From the NCBI RefSeq assembly GCF_025725665.1, contig NZ_CP107009.1, positions 3,906,001 through 3,970,000 on the forward strand: 64,000 nt of DNA, given 5' to 3'. This DNA is from Halomonas sp. LR3S48 (lineage in GTDB: Bacteria; Pseudomonadota; Gammaproteobacteria; Pseudomonadales; Halomonadaceae). The notes beneath the pieces were generated by a model. It made no database searches, was not told the DNA's origin, and was given only the letters and a program-made list of their open reading frames with translations. Of this stretch, positions 17,475 through 27,490 are shown one piece after another. The number at the start of each line of letters is the position of its first letter. Within the stretch, counting starts at the first letter, position 1. A program made the translations under genes and the position numbers.

Positions 17475-18029
17475 TCATTCGGCTTCGTGGCCGTGCTGGG
17501 CCAGCCAGTCCTGAAGGAAGGCGATCTCCTCCTCCTGGGTCTCGATGATCTCGCGCGCCAGGTCGCGGATGGCCTCATCCTCGCCATGTGCCAGTACCAC
17601 GTTGGCCATGTCGATGGCGCCCTGATGATGAGCGATCATGCCTTGGGCAAAGTCAGCGTCGGCGTTACCGCTGAATTCGGTCTGCATGTCGGCGTGCATG
17701 CGTTCGGCGATCTCGCGGTAGGCCTGCACCGCCAAGTTGTCGGCGTGCTCGTCCACCTCGGGCTCCGCGACATGCCCGGCATGCTCCTCTGGGTCCTCCT
17801 CAGCGCCCATCATCTCCTCCTGGGCTTCGCTTCCACTGGTTTCGCCCTCGATGCCGTTCGCCTCCCCATCATCCTGCTGTGCTTCAGCCCTTTCGGACTC
17901 AACCTGCTCGATCCGTTCCAGCGCCTGGGTCTCCTCTTCCGCTGCCAAGACGGGGGCGGCCAGCAGGGCGCCGCCGGCCAGAACGACGGCGAGTTTCGAG
18001 AGGGGGCGTATTAGCAGGGTGTGCGACAT
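17475..18029 (-). CDS. DUF305 family secreted protein
   Basis: 184 residues. Signal peptide (LAVVLAGGALLAAPVLA) is followed by a very acidic low-complexity linker of about 65 residues. The DUF305 helical domain then carries the hallmark GMIAHHQGAIDMA. DUF305 proteins are periplasmic four-helix bundles often linked to copper or silver handling, through the His and Met residues; this role is inferred by family only. Start is ATG 18029 with AAAGGAG upstream; a longer frame to 18047 lacks a site. Acidic linker fits a halophile's extracytoplasmic protein. Confidence 0.8.
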   Translation of the reverse strand: MSHTLLIRPLSKLAVVLAGGALLAAPVLAAEEETQALERIEQVESERAEAQQDDGEANGIEGETSGSEAQEEMMGAEEDPEEHAGHVAEPEVDEHADNLAVQAYREIAERMHADMQTEFSGNADADFAQGMIAHHQGAIDMANVVLAHGEDEAIRDLAREIIETQEEEIAFLQDWLAQHGHEAE

Positions 18030-18127
18030 GGTGCTCTCCTTTACCATGGGGTCGTACGACTACGATAGAACCAAGTACCACGCAGGTCATCGTACCGGCG
18101 CGGGACATAACTCATCATGAGACTACC

Positions 18128-18580
18128 ATGGACTGGAACCCCGCCCTGATCTGGCTGGCCATCGCCCTGCTGTTGGGCCTGGCCGAACTCTCCTCCGGCG
18201 CCCTGGTGCTGCTGGCGCTGGGCATTGCCGCCGCGCTCACCTCGGCCCTGGCGGCGCTGGGGCTCACCCTGCCCTGGCAGTTGCTCGCCATGGGCGTGTT
18301 CTCCGGCATACTGCTGCCGCTTGCGATCAAGGTGATCCGCCCCTGGTTCTCGCCCAGCGGGGTCGCCTACGGCACCACGGGCACCGGCGTGGAACAGGGG
18401 CACAGCTATACCACCCTGAAGCGCGACTTCGATGGCGCAACCGGCATCAAGATCAACGGCGATTTCTATCGCCTGCGAGTGGCCGAAACCGGCGAGACCG
18501 AGCTGCCCGAAGGTACGCTCGTGGTCTTCCAGGCGTTCGACGGCACCACCGCCATCGTCAGCCACACCCAACCGCTCTGA
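18128..18580 (+). CDS. NfeD family membrane protein
   Basis: 150 residues. Three or so N-terminal hydrophobic helices (IWLAIALLLGLAELSSG, then ALAALGL and LLAMGVFSGILLP) precede a C-terminal OB-fold (GTGVEQGHSY to the end). This short NfeD type works beside stomatin-like proteins, and here the stomatin gene lies 71 bp downstream. Such pairs are thought to organise membrane microdomains or assist membrane-protein quality control. The ATG at 18128 opens directly into helix 1; upstream frame to 17879 overlaps the DUF305 gene and is discarded. Confidence 0.85.
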   Translation: MDWNPALIWLAIALLLGLAELSSGALVLLALGIAAALTSALAALGLTLPWQLLAMGVFSGILLPLAIKVIRPWFSPSGVAYGTTGTGVEQGHSYTTLKRDFDGATGIKINGDFYRLRVAETGETELPEGTLVVFQAFDGTTAIVSHTQPL

Positions 18581-18651
18581 CGAACAGCACAATACCTGGC
18601 GCTGCAGGACGGCGTCTCCATACCTACGCAACTGCATGAGGGAACATGAAC

Positions 18652-19701
18652 ATGGATCTACCCATCAATCCGGGGCTGCTGCTGGCCCTGATCGTCGTCG
18701 TCATCGGCATCCTGATCATCGCCAAGGGACTGGTGATCGTACGCCAGTCGGAAGTCATGGTGATCGAGCGCCTGGGTTCGTTCAATCGGCTGCTGGAGAG
18801 CGGCATCAACATCATCATCCCCTTCATCGAGCAACCCCGCGCCATCACCATGATCCGCTACCAGAAGCGCGGCGAGGAGTATTTTCCGGTAACGACCAGC
18901 GAGGCGCGCATCGACCGCCGCGAGACGGTGATGGACTTTCCCGGCCAGCCGGTGGTGACCACCGATAACGTCACGGTCACCATCAACGGGGCGCTCTATT
19001 ACCAGATCATCGACCCGCGCCGTGCCGTCTACGAGATCGAGAACATGAGCCAGGCAGTGGAAGTGCTGGCCAAGACCACGCTGCGCTCGGTAGTGGGCAA
19101 GATGGAGCTCGACAAGCTGTTCGAGTCACGCGCCGAGGTCAACAACGAGATCCAGGCCGCCATGGAGGAGCCGGCCTCCAAGTGGGGCGTGAAAATCTCG
19201 CGCGTTGAGGTGCAGGACATCGCCATGCCCGAGGAAGTGGAGACCGCCATGCGCCTGCAGATGGCCGCCGAGCGCAAGCGCCGCGCCACCGTGACCGAGG
19301 CGGAGGGCGAGAAGGCCGCCGCCATCGCCAAGGCCCAGGGGCAGCGCGAATCGGCCATCCTCAATGCCCAGGGCGACAAGGAGTCCGCCATCCTGCGTGC
19401 TCAGGGCGAGCAGGAATCGATCAAGCTGGTGCTCAATGCCATCGGCGACAGCGAGGAGAACAAGCGCACCGTGGTCGGCTACCTGCTCGGCCAGAGTTAC
19501 ATCAAGGTCCTGCCGAACATGGCCCAGGACGGCGAGCGCGTGTTCGTGCCCTACGAATCCTCCGCCCTGCTCGGTTCCATGGGTATGTTCCGCGAGATGG
19601 CCGGTTCGCCGGAGGACACCGTGGCGCAGCACCTGCATGGCAGCAACAGGCAAGGCGGCCTGCGCGGCGGTATCGTCGGCGGGGCTGGCGCCAACGGCTA
19701 A
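18652..19701 (+). CDS. qmcA: SPFH/stomatin-like membrane protein (QmcA type)
   Basis: About 349 residues. One N-terminal membrane helix (LLLALIVVVIGILIIAKGLV) is followed by the SPFH/band-7 domain (VRQSEVMVIERLG, then VVTTDNVTVTINGALYYQI) and an Ala/Glu-rich coiled coil (about 190-265) for oligomerisation. QmcA in E. coli is a membrane partner of FtsH-type quality control. Two ATGs lie close together; the one at 18652 has GAGGG nine bases upstream, whereas that at 18646 is only three away. Operon with nfeD. Its stop overlaps that of zapE by 3 bp. Confidence 0.9.
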   Translation: MDLPINPGLLLALIVVVIGILIIAKGLVIVRQSEVMVIERLGSFNRLLESGINIIIPFIEQPRAITMIRYQKRGEEYFPVTTSEARIDRRETVMDFPGQPVVTTDNVTVTINGALYYQIIDPRRAVYEIENMSQAVEVLAKTTLRSVVGKMELDKLFESRAEVNNEIQAAMEEPASKWGVKISRVEVQDIAMPEEVETAMRLQMAAERKRRATVTEAEGEKAAAIAKAQGQRESAILNAQGDKESAILRAQGEQESIKLVLNAIGDSEENKRTVVGYLLGQSYIKVLPNMAQDGERVFVPYESSALLGSMGMFREMAGSPEDTVAQHLHGSNRQGGLRGGIVGGAGANG

Positions 19702-20834
19702 GCTTTCGCGCCGAACCGCGCCAGCTGCATCTCGTGCAGCCGGCTGAGGGTGCGGCGAAAGGCGAATTCCAGGTAGCCATGGGCATACAGCTCGTCCATG
19801 GCGACCTCGGCCTCCAGGTAGAGCGGCACACGGCGGTCGTAGCATTCGTCGACCAGGGCGATGAAGCGGCGCACCCCGTCATCGCGCCGAGACAGCGGTG
19901 GGAGCTCACGCTCTCCGGCCTCGACACGCTCGCTGCCGTCCTCGGTGCCGCGGGCGATCCCTCGGGCGGCGATCGCATCGCTCAGCCTCGGCACCTCGCT
20001 CAGCAGGATATGATCGAAGCCGTCGACCAGGGCGATGAAATCGAGCGCGGCCAGCGGCTGCTCGCACAGCTCGGCATAGCGGCACCACACCACCCGTTCA
20101 CTGCGCCGTTCCACCGCAACCTGGCGATGTCCCAACTCGATGGGCTCGCTGCCTGCCACCTCGCCTCCACTCAGCCGTTCGAATATCGCTCCCAGCGCGC
20201 ACGGCCGGCCGGGCTCGGTCACCCAGTAGCGCTGACACGCCAGGCCGGGATGCAGGCGGTGGTCGAAGCCGCCGTCGAGTTCCACCACTTCCATGCAGCG
20301 CTCGATGGCCTCGATGGCGGGCAGGAAGCGCTCACGGTTGAAACCTTCGGCATACAGCTGGTACGGCGCCTGGTTGGAGGTGCACACCAGCACCACGCCT
20401 TGATCGAACAGCGCCTGCAGCAGGCGGCCGAGCAGCATGGCGTCGGCGATGTCGCTGACGAACAGCTCGTCGAGGCACAGCACGCGGACGTCTCCTGCCA
20501 GCTCTCGTGCCAGTGCCGCGAGCGGGTCGGGGGTACCGCTCAGTTGGAACTGGCGCTGATGCACCCAACGCATGAAGTGATGGAAGTGCAGGCGCCGGGA
20601 GGGCACCTGGAGGTGACGATGAAAGCCATCCATCAACCAGGTCTTGCCGCGCCCCACCGGGCCCCACAGGTAGACGCCGTGAATGGTGCAACAGCGGGCC
20701 GATGCGGGTTGGTCGTGCAGTGCATGGAAACAGCCATCGAGCCGCTTTGCCGCCGTACGTTGGGCCTCGTCGGGGGCGAAACCGTGGCGCTCCACCGCCT
20801 CGCGATAAAGGTCCAACGGCGAGGCTACCGTCAT
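19698..20834 (-). CDS. zapE: Cell division protein ZapE (AFG1-like ATPase)
   Basis: 378 residues. AAA-type ATPase: Walker A GPVGRGKTWLMDGF, Walker B VRVLCLDELFVSDIADAM, sensor CTSNQAPYQLYAEG. ZapE homologues associate with the division ring and destabilise FtsZ polymers in an ATP-dependent way; the mitochondrial relative is AFG1/LACE1. The ATG at 20834 overlaps the stop of the upstream acetyltransferase gene by 4 bp, so translation is probably coupled. A longer frame to 21392 is only the antisense overlap in another gene's coding region and is not used. Confidence 0.92.
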   Translation of the reverse strand: MTVASPLDLYREAVERHGFAPDEAQRTAAKRLDGCFHALHDQPASARCCTIHGVYLWGPVGRGKTWLMDGFHRHLQVPSRRLHFHHFMRWVHQRQFQLSGTPDPLAALARELAGDVRVLCLDELFVSDIADAMLLGRLLQALFDQGVVLVCTSNQAPYQLYAEGFNRERFLPAIEAIERCMEVVELDGGFDHRLHPGLACQRYWVTEPGRPCALGAIFERLSGGEVAGSEPIELGHRQVAVERRSERVVWCRYAELCEQPLAALDFIALVDGFDHILLSEVPRLSDAIAARGIARGTEDGSERVEAGERELPPLSRRDDGVRRFIALVDECYDRRVPLYLEAEVAMDELYAHGYLEFAFRRTLSRLHEMQLARFGAKA

Positions 20835-21313
20835 GCCTCGAGCCGACGCCGCATGATAGTGACCTCCTCGCCGCGGTAACTCAGCTCCTCGTGGTCCTGC
20901 CAGCCGAGCCGACGATAGAGCGCCTGCTGGTCGGGCGTGAACAGGTAGAAATGATCGACGCCACAGGCGACGGCCTCCTCCTCGACCCGCCGGATCAGCG
21001 TCGAGGCGATGCCCTGCCCGCGCCACTCCGGCAGCACGAACACAGAGGCCAGCCAGGGTGTAAGCTCGCGTCGGCTGTCCATGTCCTCGGCGAGTAGCGC
21101 CGCCGTTCCCACCGGTTTGTTGCCATGCATCGCCACGAAGACCGACGGCACGCCACCGTCGCCGCACTCGCGGCGAAAGGCGTCGCGGTACGATTCGGCG
21201 GTGCTGTTCGGGTGCAAGTGGCCCCATTCGGCGTAGGTCCAGCTCGCCACGGTAGCGACATGGTCCGAGTCGGGGCTCAATCGAACGATATTGATCGGAT
21301 CCTGCATGGCCAT
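20831..21313 (-). CDS. GNAT family N-acetyltransferase
   Basis: 160 residues. The GNAT core is clear: WLASVFVLPEWRGQGIAS contains the acetyl-CoA pyrophosphate loop (R-G-Q-G-I-A), followed by ACGVDHFYLFTPD and LYRRLGWQ. Substrate cannot be read from sequence. Start is ATG 21313, with AAGGAGAGAGC upstream; ATG 21331 lacks such a site. Directly coupled to zapE by a 4-bp overlap, but a shared function is not obvious. Confidence 0.85.
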   Translation of the reverse strand: MAMQDPINIVRLSPDSDHVATVASWTYAEWGHLHPNSTAESYRDAFRRECGDGGVPSVFVAMHGNKPVGTAALLAEDMDSRRELTPWLASVFVLPEWRGQGIASTLIRRVEEEAVACGVDHFYLFTPDQQALYRRLGWQDHEELSYRGEEVTIMRRRLEA

Positions 21314-21441
21314 GCTCTCTCCTTGATGCATTCGGATATGGCTGCCGCTTCGCTTTGGCAGATCTCACAGGGATTCTATCCTGAGATGACACGGACCGCA
21401 GAACGCCAGGCGCTTACCGAGGCGCAGGCAAGGAGAGCGAT

Positions 21442-22464
21442 ATGGCAGTGCCTTTGAAGAAACTCGAAGAGCAGATTCTCGTGATTACCGGGGCCACCAG
21501 CGGCATTGGCTTGGCGACCGCACGCCAGGCCGCCGACCGCGGTGCCCGCCTGGTCGTCGCCGCTCGCGACGAGCGCGCTCTGCAGGCGCTGGTAGAGGAA
21601 TTGCACCAGCGCGGCGCCAATGTGACCTATGCGGTGGCCGACGTCGGCGACCCCGACCAGGTCCACGATATCGCCGAGACCGCCATCCATCGCTTCGGCG
21701 GTTTCGACACCTGGATCAACAACGCCGGGGTTTCGCTGTTCGGCTACATGACCGACCAGCCCCTCGAGGACCAGCGGCGCCTGTTCGACACCAACTTCTG
21801 GGGTGTCGTCCACGGCTCGCTGGAGGCGGCCCGCCACCTTGGCATGCGCGCCGAACGGCACGGCGGCGCGATCATCAACCTCGGCTCGGTGGTATCCGAT
21901 CGTGCCATCCCGCTGCAGGGCATGTACTCGGCCTCGAAGCATGCGGTCAAGGGCTTCACCGATGCGCTACGCATGGAACTCGATGAGCTGGGGGTACCGG
22001 TATCGGTCACGCTGGTCAAGCCAGGCAGCATCGCCACTCCTTTCCCGCACCACGCGGGCAACCGCATGGAGGTCGAACCGACCCTGCCACCGCCCCTCTA
22101 CGAGCCGAGCGTGGTGGCCGACGCCATCCTGCACTGCGCCGAGCATCCGCGGCGCGACATCCGCATCGGCGGCGCCAGCCAGGGCATCGCCATGCTCGGC
22201 CAACTGGCGCCGAGGCTGGCCGACCGCATCATGCGTCGCAGCATGATCCCCAGGCAGCGATCGGACCAGCCGCCGCAGCACATCGGCGGGCTGCACCGGC
22301 CGGCGCCGGGTGTCTGGCAGCGGGCCGAGTTCGATCATCCCGTTGCCGACAGGAGCCGCTATACCCAGGCGACGATGCATCCGGCACTGACCGCCACGGC
22401 CATTGCCGGCGCCGTGCTCGGCATCGCGGCACTCACCGGCACGGCGCGGCGAAAGCGCTACTGA
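21442..22464 (+). CDS. SDR family oxidoreductase with C-terminal extension
   Basis: 340 residues. Classical short-chain dehydrogenase: nucleotide motif TGATSGIGLA at residues 17-26, NNAG, catalytic Ser in GSVVSD and Tyr-Lys in MYSASKHAVK. Beyond the 250-residue core a roughly 90-residue tail ends in a hydrophobic helix (ALTATAIAGAVLGIAALTG) and basic residues, which may anchor it to the membrane. This long form occurs in SDRs of unknown substrate. AAGGAGAGCGAT lies before the ATG. Divergent from the GNAT-zapE pair. Confidence 0.85.
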   Translation: MAVPLKKLEEQILVITGATSGIGLATARQAADRGARLVVAARDERALQALVEELHQRGANVTYAVADVGDPDQVHDIAETAIHRFGGFDTWINNAGVSLFGYMTDQPLEDQRRLFDTNFWGVVHGSLEAARHLGMRAERHGGAIINLGSVVSDRAIPLQGMYSASKHAVKGFTDALRMELDELGVPVSVTLVKPGSIATPFPHHAGNRMEVEPTLPPPLYEPSVVADAILHCAEHPRRDIRIGGASQGIAMLGQLAPRLADRIMRRSMIPRQRSDQPPQHIGGLHRPAPGVWQRAEFDHPVADRSRYTQATMHPALTATAIAGAVLGIAALTGTARRKRY

Positions 22465-22496
22465 GCCACCGGCGCGCCGCCTCTTGTAACGCCAGG

Positions 22497-23858
22497 CTAT
22501 CCCAGTTGGAAGGGATAGACCGAGCCGATCTCGAGGAGGCGCGTCAGCTCGTCCAGTGCGGTGAGGGTCTCGTCGGCCAGTTGCGGGTCGGCGAGGTCGT
22601 CGGGTGCCAGGCGGTCGCGGTAGTGGCGCTCGACCCAGGCGGCGAGTTCGCCGTGCAGGGCGTCGGTGAGCAGCACACGGCCGGTCAGCGCGGCACGCTC
22701 CTTGGCGGAGAGCACCACCCGCAGGCGCAGGCAGGCGGGGCCGCCGCCGTTGCGCATGCTCTGCTTGACGTCCTTGACGATCACCTCATTGATGGGGTTG
22801 TGGCCGGCCAGCAGCAGGTCCTGGATGGTGCGCCATACCGCCTCGCGCTCCTGGCATTCGCCGGGAACCACCAGGGTCATGCTACCGTCGGGATTGCTCA
22901 GCAGCTGCGAGTTGAAGAGATACGACGCCACGGCGTCGTCGAGGCTCACCGCCTCGCTGGGTACGCGCACCGGGACCAGCGGCGTGGCCATCTTGGCGCG
23001 CAGTTCATCCAGCGTCGCCTGCTCGTCGAGAAAGGCCATCTCGTGGTAGAGCAGCACCGGCCCGTTGCCCACCGCGATCACGTCGTTGTGGAACACGCCG
23101 GCATCGATGGCCTCGGGGTGCTGCTGGGCGAACACCGTCTGCGCCGCGGCGAGACCGTGCTGGCGCGCCACCGCCTGGCTCGCCTCCAGGGTCTGACGCG
23201 CGGGAAATCGCTTGGGTTCATGGGCGGGATCACCGCCGAAGGCCTGGCGACCGTAGACGAACAGGTGCACGCCGGTATCGCCATGTTCGCCGCACAGTCG
23301 GGTGTGGTTGGCCGCCCCCTCGTCGGAGAAAGCCGGCGTCGCCGGCAGCACCGGGTGGTGGGCGAAGTGCGCCTCGTTGCGGAAAATCGACCCCAGTACC
23401 CGGCCGGTCGTTTCCGGCTCCAGATAGCGATGAAAACTCGACTGCAGGTTGGCCGGGGTGAAGTGCACGCGGCCATCCGGCGCGTCGCGGCTCGGTGTCA
23501 CCGTGCCGGCATTGGCCGTCCACATGCTCGAGGCCGAACACACCGCGCGCAGCACCTGGGGCGCCTCGCTGGCGGCCCGTGCCAGCACCTCGCGGTTGCT
23601 GCCGGTGAAGCCGAGCGAACGCAACGCACCGAGGTCCGGTCGTTGCTGCGGCGGCAGCACGCCCTGGGCGTAGCCGGCGTCCAGCAGCGCCTTCATCTTG
23701 GCCAGGCCCTGCAGCGCCGCCTCGCGGGGGTTGGAGACCAGCCCGCCGTGGCTCATCGAGGCCACGTTACCGTGGGCCAGGCCCGAGTAGTTGTGGGTCG
23801 GGCCCACCAGGCCGTCGAAGTTGACTTCCCGGTAGTCGGCGTTCGTCGTCTGGCTCAT
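22497..23858 (-). CDS. astB: N-succinylarginine dihydrolase
   Basis: 453 residues, family length about 445. Second enzyme of the arginine succinyltransferase pathway: converts N2-succinylarginine to N2-succinylornithine, releasing CO2 and two NH3. N-terminus [18 protein letters not shown] is diagnostic. The fold is the guanidino-modifying pentein type, with the catalytic Cys in [12 protein letters not shown]. Last gene of the operon visible here (called aruB in Pseudomonas); it overlaps the stop of astD by 4 bp and has GGAGTGG upstream. The expected astE/aruE does not follow. Confidence 0.96.
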   Translation of the reverse strand: MSQTTNADYREVNFDGLVGPTHNYSGLAHGNVASMSHGGLVSNPREAALQGLAKMKALLDAGYAQGVLPPQQRPDLGALRSLGFTGSNREVLARAASEAPQVLRAVCSASSMWTANAGTVTPSRDAPDGRVHFTPANLQSSFHRYLEPETTGRVLGSIFRNEAHFAHHPVLPATPAFSDEGAANHTRLCGEHGDTGVHLFVYGRQAFGGDPAHEPKRFPARQTLEASQAVARQHGLAAAQTVFAQQHPEAIDAGVFHNDVIAVGNGPVLLYHEMAFLDEQATLDELRAKMATPLVPVRVPSEAVSLDDAVASYLFNSQLLSNPDGSMTLVVPGECQEREAVWRTIQDLLLAGHNPINEVIVKDVKQSMRNGGGPACLRLRVVLSAKERAALTGRVLLTDALHGELAAWVERHYRDRLAPDDLADPQLADETLTALDELTRLLEIGSVYPFQLG

Positions 23859-25324
23859 AACACCACTCCGGGCGGCAGATTGTCGGGCAGGCTCAGGGTC
23901 TCGGCCTCCATCGAGGCCACCGGGTAGGCGCAGTAGTCCGCTGCGTAATAAGCGCTGGGGCGATGGTTGCCGCTAATGCCCACGCCACCGAAGGGCGCGT
24001 CGCCCGAAGCGCCGGTGGTCTGGCGGTTCCAGTTGACGATGCCGGCGCGAATGCGCAGCAGGAAGTCGTCCCAGTCGCCCCGCTCGCCGCCGATCAGTCC
24101 CGCGGCAAGGCCGTAGCGGGTGTCGTTGGCCAGTTCGAGGGCGTGGTCCCAGTCGCGATAGCGATAGACCTTGAGCAGCGGGCCGAAGTGCTCCTCATCG
24201 GGCACCGGCAGGCCGGTGACGTCGATCAACGCCGGCGAGAGCAGGCTGGTGCCCTCCTCGAGGCACTCCATGCGCGCCAGCACCACGCCGCCCAGCGCCT
24301 CCAGGTCGTCCTGGGCCTCGAGCAGACCCTGGGCCGCCTCGGGACTGACCAGGCCGCCGTAGAACGGGGCCGGCTCCGCGAACTGCCCCGCCACCCTCAG
24401 GCGGGTGATGGCATCGACCAGCGCGTCGAGCAGGTGATCGCCGACCTGGCCCTCGGGCACGATCAGCCGACGGGCGCAGGTGCAGCGCTGGCCGCCGGAG
24501 AGGAAAGCCGACTGCAGGATAGCGAGCACCGCGGCGTCCTGGTCATGCACGTCCTTGACCACCAGCGGGTTGTTGCCGCCCAACTCCAGGGCGAGGATCT
24601 TCTCCATCTGATCGGCGAACTGACGGTTGAGCAGGCCGCCGACCCGGGCGCTGCCGGTGAACAGCAGGCCGTCGATGCCCGGGTGCGACGACAGTGCCTG
24701 GCCCACCGGAGCGGCGCCCTGCACCAGGTTGATCACGCCGGTCGGCAGGCCCGCCTGCTGCCAGCACTGCAGGGTGAGATCGGCCGTCAACGGGGTCTGC
24801 TCGCTGGGCTTGAACACCACCGTGTTGCCGGCCAGCAGCGCCGGCACCATGTGACCGTTGGGCAGGTGGCCGGGGAAATTGTAGGGGCCGAACACCGCCA
24901 TCACGCCGTGTGGACGATGCCGTAGCACCGCCGTGGTGTCGCCGACCTCGCGGCTACGCTCGCCGGTCCGCTCCTGGTAGGCGCGCACCGAGATCGCCAC
25001 CTTGCCGATCATGGCGCCCACCTCGGTCCGCGCTTCCCACAGCGGCTTGCCGGTTTCCGCGGCAATGGCGCGGGCCAGGTCCTCGCGATGGGTTTCCAGT
25101 TGCTCGCGGAATCGCTCCACCACGCTCAGGCGTTCGGCGAAAGCGAGCCGGGCCCAGCCCGGGAAGGCGCCGCGGGCGGCCTCGACCGCTGCCGCCACCT
25201 GGCCGTCGCTGGCCGCCGCACCCTGCCACAGGGTCTCGCCGGAGACCGGGTCGCACTTGGTGAATGTCGTTGCCTCGCCCGGCTGCCAGCGGCCGCCGAT
25301 CATCAGCTGTTGCATCGCTTTCAT
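23855..25324 (-). CDS. astD: Succinylglutamate-semialdehyde dehydrogenase
   Basis: 489 residues. NAD-dependent aldehyde dehydrogenase that oxidises N-succinylglutamate semialdehyde to N-succinylglutamate. Landmarks: [14 protein letters not shown] (cofactor and substrate loop), FTGSARVG, general-base Glu in ALELGGNNP, and nucleophile Cys in [16 protein letters not shown] precedes the ATG. Overlaps its upstream gene (arginine succinyltransferase subunit) by 4 bp and astB by 4 bp: tight coupling in the aru operon. Confidence 0.96.
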   Translation of the reverse strand: MKAMQQLMIGGRWQPGEATTFTKCDPVSGETLWQGAAASDGQVAAAVEAARGAFPGWARLAFAERLSVVERFREQLETHREDLARAIAAETGKPLWEARTEVGAMIGKVAISVRAYQERTGERSREVGDTTAVLRHRPHGVMAVFGPYNFPGHLPNGHMVPALLAGNTVVFKPSEQTPLTADLTLQCWQQAGLPTGVINLVQGAAPVGQALSSHPGIDGLLFTGSARVGGLLNRQFADQMEKILALELGGNNPLVVKDVHDQDAAVLAILQSAFLSGGQRCTCARRLIVPEGQVGDHLLDALVDAITRLRVAGQFAEPAPFYGGLVSPEAAQGLLEAQDDLEALGGVVLARMECLEEGTSLLSPALIDVTGLPVPDEEHFGPLLKVYRYRDWDHALELANDTRYGLAAGLIGGERGDWDDFLLRIRAGIVNWNRQTTGASGDAPFGGVGISGNHRPSAYYAADYCAYPVASMEAETLSLPDNLPPGVVL

Positions 25325-26367
25325 GAAGTCTCCTCGGTATCCAGTACGCGCAGGGAGTCGCCGGCCGTCACGCCCAGCCGCTGGGCTTCCGCCTCGTTCA
25401 GGGTGAGGGTGCCCTCCTCGTCGGGGCCATGGGCCACCCAGGCGGCGCGGAAGTCGGCCATCGTCGTGCTGGCCGCCAACCAGCGCGGGCGTGCGGGAGG
25501 CGGCTCATCGCTTGCACGGATCTCCACCCGGCAGCGGCGCGACTTGCGTACCGCGCGTACGTCGTCGATATAGGCTTCCACCGTCGGCCCGCCGTCGAAG
25601 ATGTCGATGAAGCCTTCCCAGCGCAGCCCCTCCTTCTTGAGCATGGCCAGCGCCGGGCGGGTGTGATGGTGCACCTGGCCGATACAGGCCCGCGCTTCAT
25701 CGGAGAGAAACGGCGTGTAGATCGGGAACTTGGGCATCAGCTCGCCGATGAAGCTCTTCTGTCCAAGCCCGGTGAGGCGGTCGGCCTCGTCGAAGTCCAT
25801 GGGGAAGAAGTGGCTGCCCAGGCATTCCCAGAACGGGCTCTTGCCATGCTCGTCGAACACCCCGCGCATTTCGGCCAGCACCTTGTCGGGAAACTGGTCG
25901 CGGAACTCGGCCATGAACAGCCAGCGCATCATCGACAGCAGCGCGCCGTTGCGCTGATGCTGGCGCTCCTTGCCGCGAAAACCCGGGCGCAGGAACAGCG
26001 AGGCCACCTCGGCGTCGCCGGTGTGGTCGGAACTGAGGAACAGGGTATCGATGGTGCGGTGCAGGTCGAGCTGCACCGACGAGTGGGCCAGCGTGCCCAG
26101 GCGATAGTGGTAGAACGGCACCTCGCGACCCACCTGGCCCTCGATGGCGCAACACCCGGCCAGCTCGCCGCTCGCGTCGTCCTCGAGCACGAAGAAGTAG
26201 TTGCGCCGGTCGGCCGGCGTGCGCTGTTCGAAGGCGGCCACGGCGGCGGTGATCTTGTCGCTCAGGAATTCACGGTTGTCAGGCAGCGAGGTGAAGCCGA
26301 CCCCGGTTTCGCGAGCGATCTTCTGCAGTTCGTCCAGGTCGCCCTCGGCGATCGGTCGGATACGCAT
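25321..26367 (-). CDS. aruG: Arginine N-succinyltransferase, beta subunit (AruG type)
   Basis: 348 residues. Transfers succinyl from succinyl-CoA to the alpha-amino group of arginine, step 1 of the pathway. N-terminus [19 protein letters not shown], with FTSLPDN and [12 protein letters not shown], is typical of AstA/AruG. Pseudomonads use two paralogous subunits, AruF and AruG; both are here in tandem. The start is ATG 26367, one base from the preceding stop (TGATG coupling). A longer frame to 27072 is antisense overlap in aruF and not used. By sequence it is the member closest to single-subunit AstA. Confidence 0.92.
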   Translation of the reverse strand: MRIRPIAEGDLDELQKIARETGVGFTSLPDNREFLSDKITAAVAAFEQRTPADRRNYFFVLEDDASGELAGCCAIEGQVGREVPFYHYRLGTLAHSSVQLDLHRTIDTLFLSSDHTGDAEVASLFLRPGFRGKERQHQRNGALLSMMRWLFMAEFRDQFPDKVLAEMRGVFDEHGKSPFWECLGSHFFPMDFDEADRLTGLGQKSFIGELMPKFPIYTPFLSDEARACIGQVHHHTRPALAMLKKEGLRWEGFIDIFDGGPTVEAYIDDVRAVRKSRRCRVEIRASDEPPPARPRWLAASTTMADFRAAWVAHGPDEEGTLTLNEAEAQRLGVTAGDSLRVLDTEETS

Positions 26368-27440
26368 CACAGCTCCCCCTCGTCGAAGCCCAGTTCGTCC
26401 TCGCCGGCGGTCGGCAGCGCCAGCGGCGCGGCCAGCACCGCCCGCCCCTCCTCTACCCCGAGCAGCTCGGCATGCTCCGGCGAGAGCATCAGCTGCCCGG
26501 TGGGCGAGAGCGCGTAGCGCGCCACCACGCAGCGGAAGTCGGCAAGGCGCTGGTTGGCGATCATCGCCGGCTCGGCGTCCGGCAGGGCATGGGCCGGGCG
26601 CACCCGCACAGGATGCCAGGCGGCACGACGGAAGGTGTGCAGGCGGTCGCGCTCGCCCTTGATCACCGGGCCGGCGTCGAACAGGTCGACGTGGCGCGAG
26701 CGCATGAAGCCCTCGGCCAGCATCTCGGCCATGGCCGCCTCGTGAGCGGGATGCTCGCGACCGATGGCGGCACGCGCCTGGGGCGTGAGCAGTGCCAGGT
26801 AGAGTGGGAACTGCGGCATCACCTCGGCGATGAAGCTCTTCGAGCGCACCCCGGCGAGGTAGTTGATGTCGTGATAGTCGCGCACGAAGAAGTGACGCCC
26901 CACGCTGTTCCAGAACGGCGATTCGCCCTGCTCGTCGAGGTAGCCCGGGAAGGCCATCGCCAGCACCTCGGCGAAACGCTCCGGGTACTGGGCGATGAAC
27001 ATCAGCCGCGCGCGACGCAGCAGGCTCTCGGCACTGGTGCCGCGGTAGCGCGGGTCCAGTGACAGTGCGCACAGCTGGGTGGTCTCCGAGACCTCGTGGG
27101 AAAGCGACAGGGTCTGCACTTCGCGGCGCACGTTGAGCTGCTGCGAGGCGTGGATCAGCGTTTCCTGGCGGTAGGTGTAATAGGCCTCCCGCGCGCCGGC
27201 CTCGGCGCGCAGCGTGGCGGTACCTACCACCTCGTCGCGCTCGAGATCCTCGAGCACGAAGGTGTAGTGCTCGTCGCCGGGAAAATCCACCTCGCGACCG
27301 AACGACTGCCGCGAGCGGGCGATACGCTCCTCGAGGCGGTCACGATGCGCCGGCAGGTTGGTCAGGCTCGGCGTGGCCAAGCCCGCCAACCGCTCGAGCG
27401 CCGGCAGGTCGGCCTGCCTGACGGGGCGTACGACCATCAT
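26367..27440 (-). CDS. aruF: Arginine/ornithine succinyltransferase, alpha subunit (AruF type)
   Basis: 357 residues, paralogous to the downstream AruG along its whole length. Visible shared blocks: RPVRQADLPALERLA, SPFWNSVGRHFF, FIAEVMPQFPLY and HVDLFDAGPVI. In Pseudomonas aeruginosa the two subunits act together to succinylate arginine and ornithine. ATG 27440 follows GGAG; an in-frame ATG at 27476 would add 12 residues ahead of the conserved N-terminus, so it is less likely. Second gene of the operon, 50 bp after aruC. Confidence 0.9.
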   Translation of the reverse strand: MMVVRPVRQADLPALERLAGLATPSLTNLPAHRDRLEERIARSRQSFGREVDFPGDEHYTFVLEDLERDEVVGTATLRAEAGAREAYYTYRQETLIHASQQLNVRREVQTLSLSHEVSETTQLCALSLDPRYRGTSAESLLRRARLMFIAQYPERFAEVLAMAFPGYLDEQGESPFWNSVGRHFFVRDYHDINYLAGVRSKSFIAEVMPQFPLYLALLTPQARAAIGREHPAHEAAMAEMLAEGFMRSRHVDLFDAGPVIKGERDRLHTFRRAAWHPVRVRPAHALPDAEPAMIANQRLADFRCVVARYALSPTGQLMLSPEHAELLGVEEGRAVLAAPLALPTAGEDELGFDEGEL

Positions 27441-27490
27441 GGCGGGATCTCCAGGTCGATTGGCGGTGTCCTGCATGGCTCGGCCTGCCT

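Noticed and set aside
19698..21392. 564-codon version of the zapE frame
   Set aside because: The upstream part is the out-of-frame reading of the acetyltransferase gene; ATG 20834 fits ZapE length and couples to that gene.
22506..23927. 473-codon open frame on the + strand opposite astB
   Set aside because: It lies entirely antisense to a well-conserved gene; high GC content makes such open antisense frames common. No ribosome site and no recognisable product.
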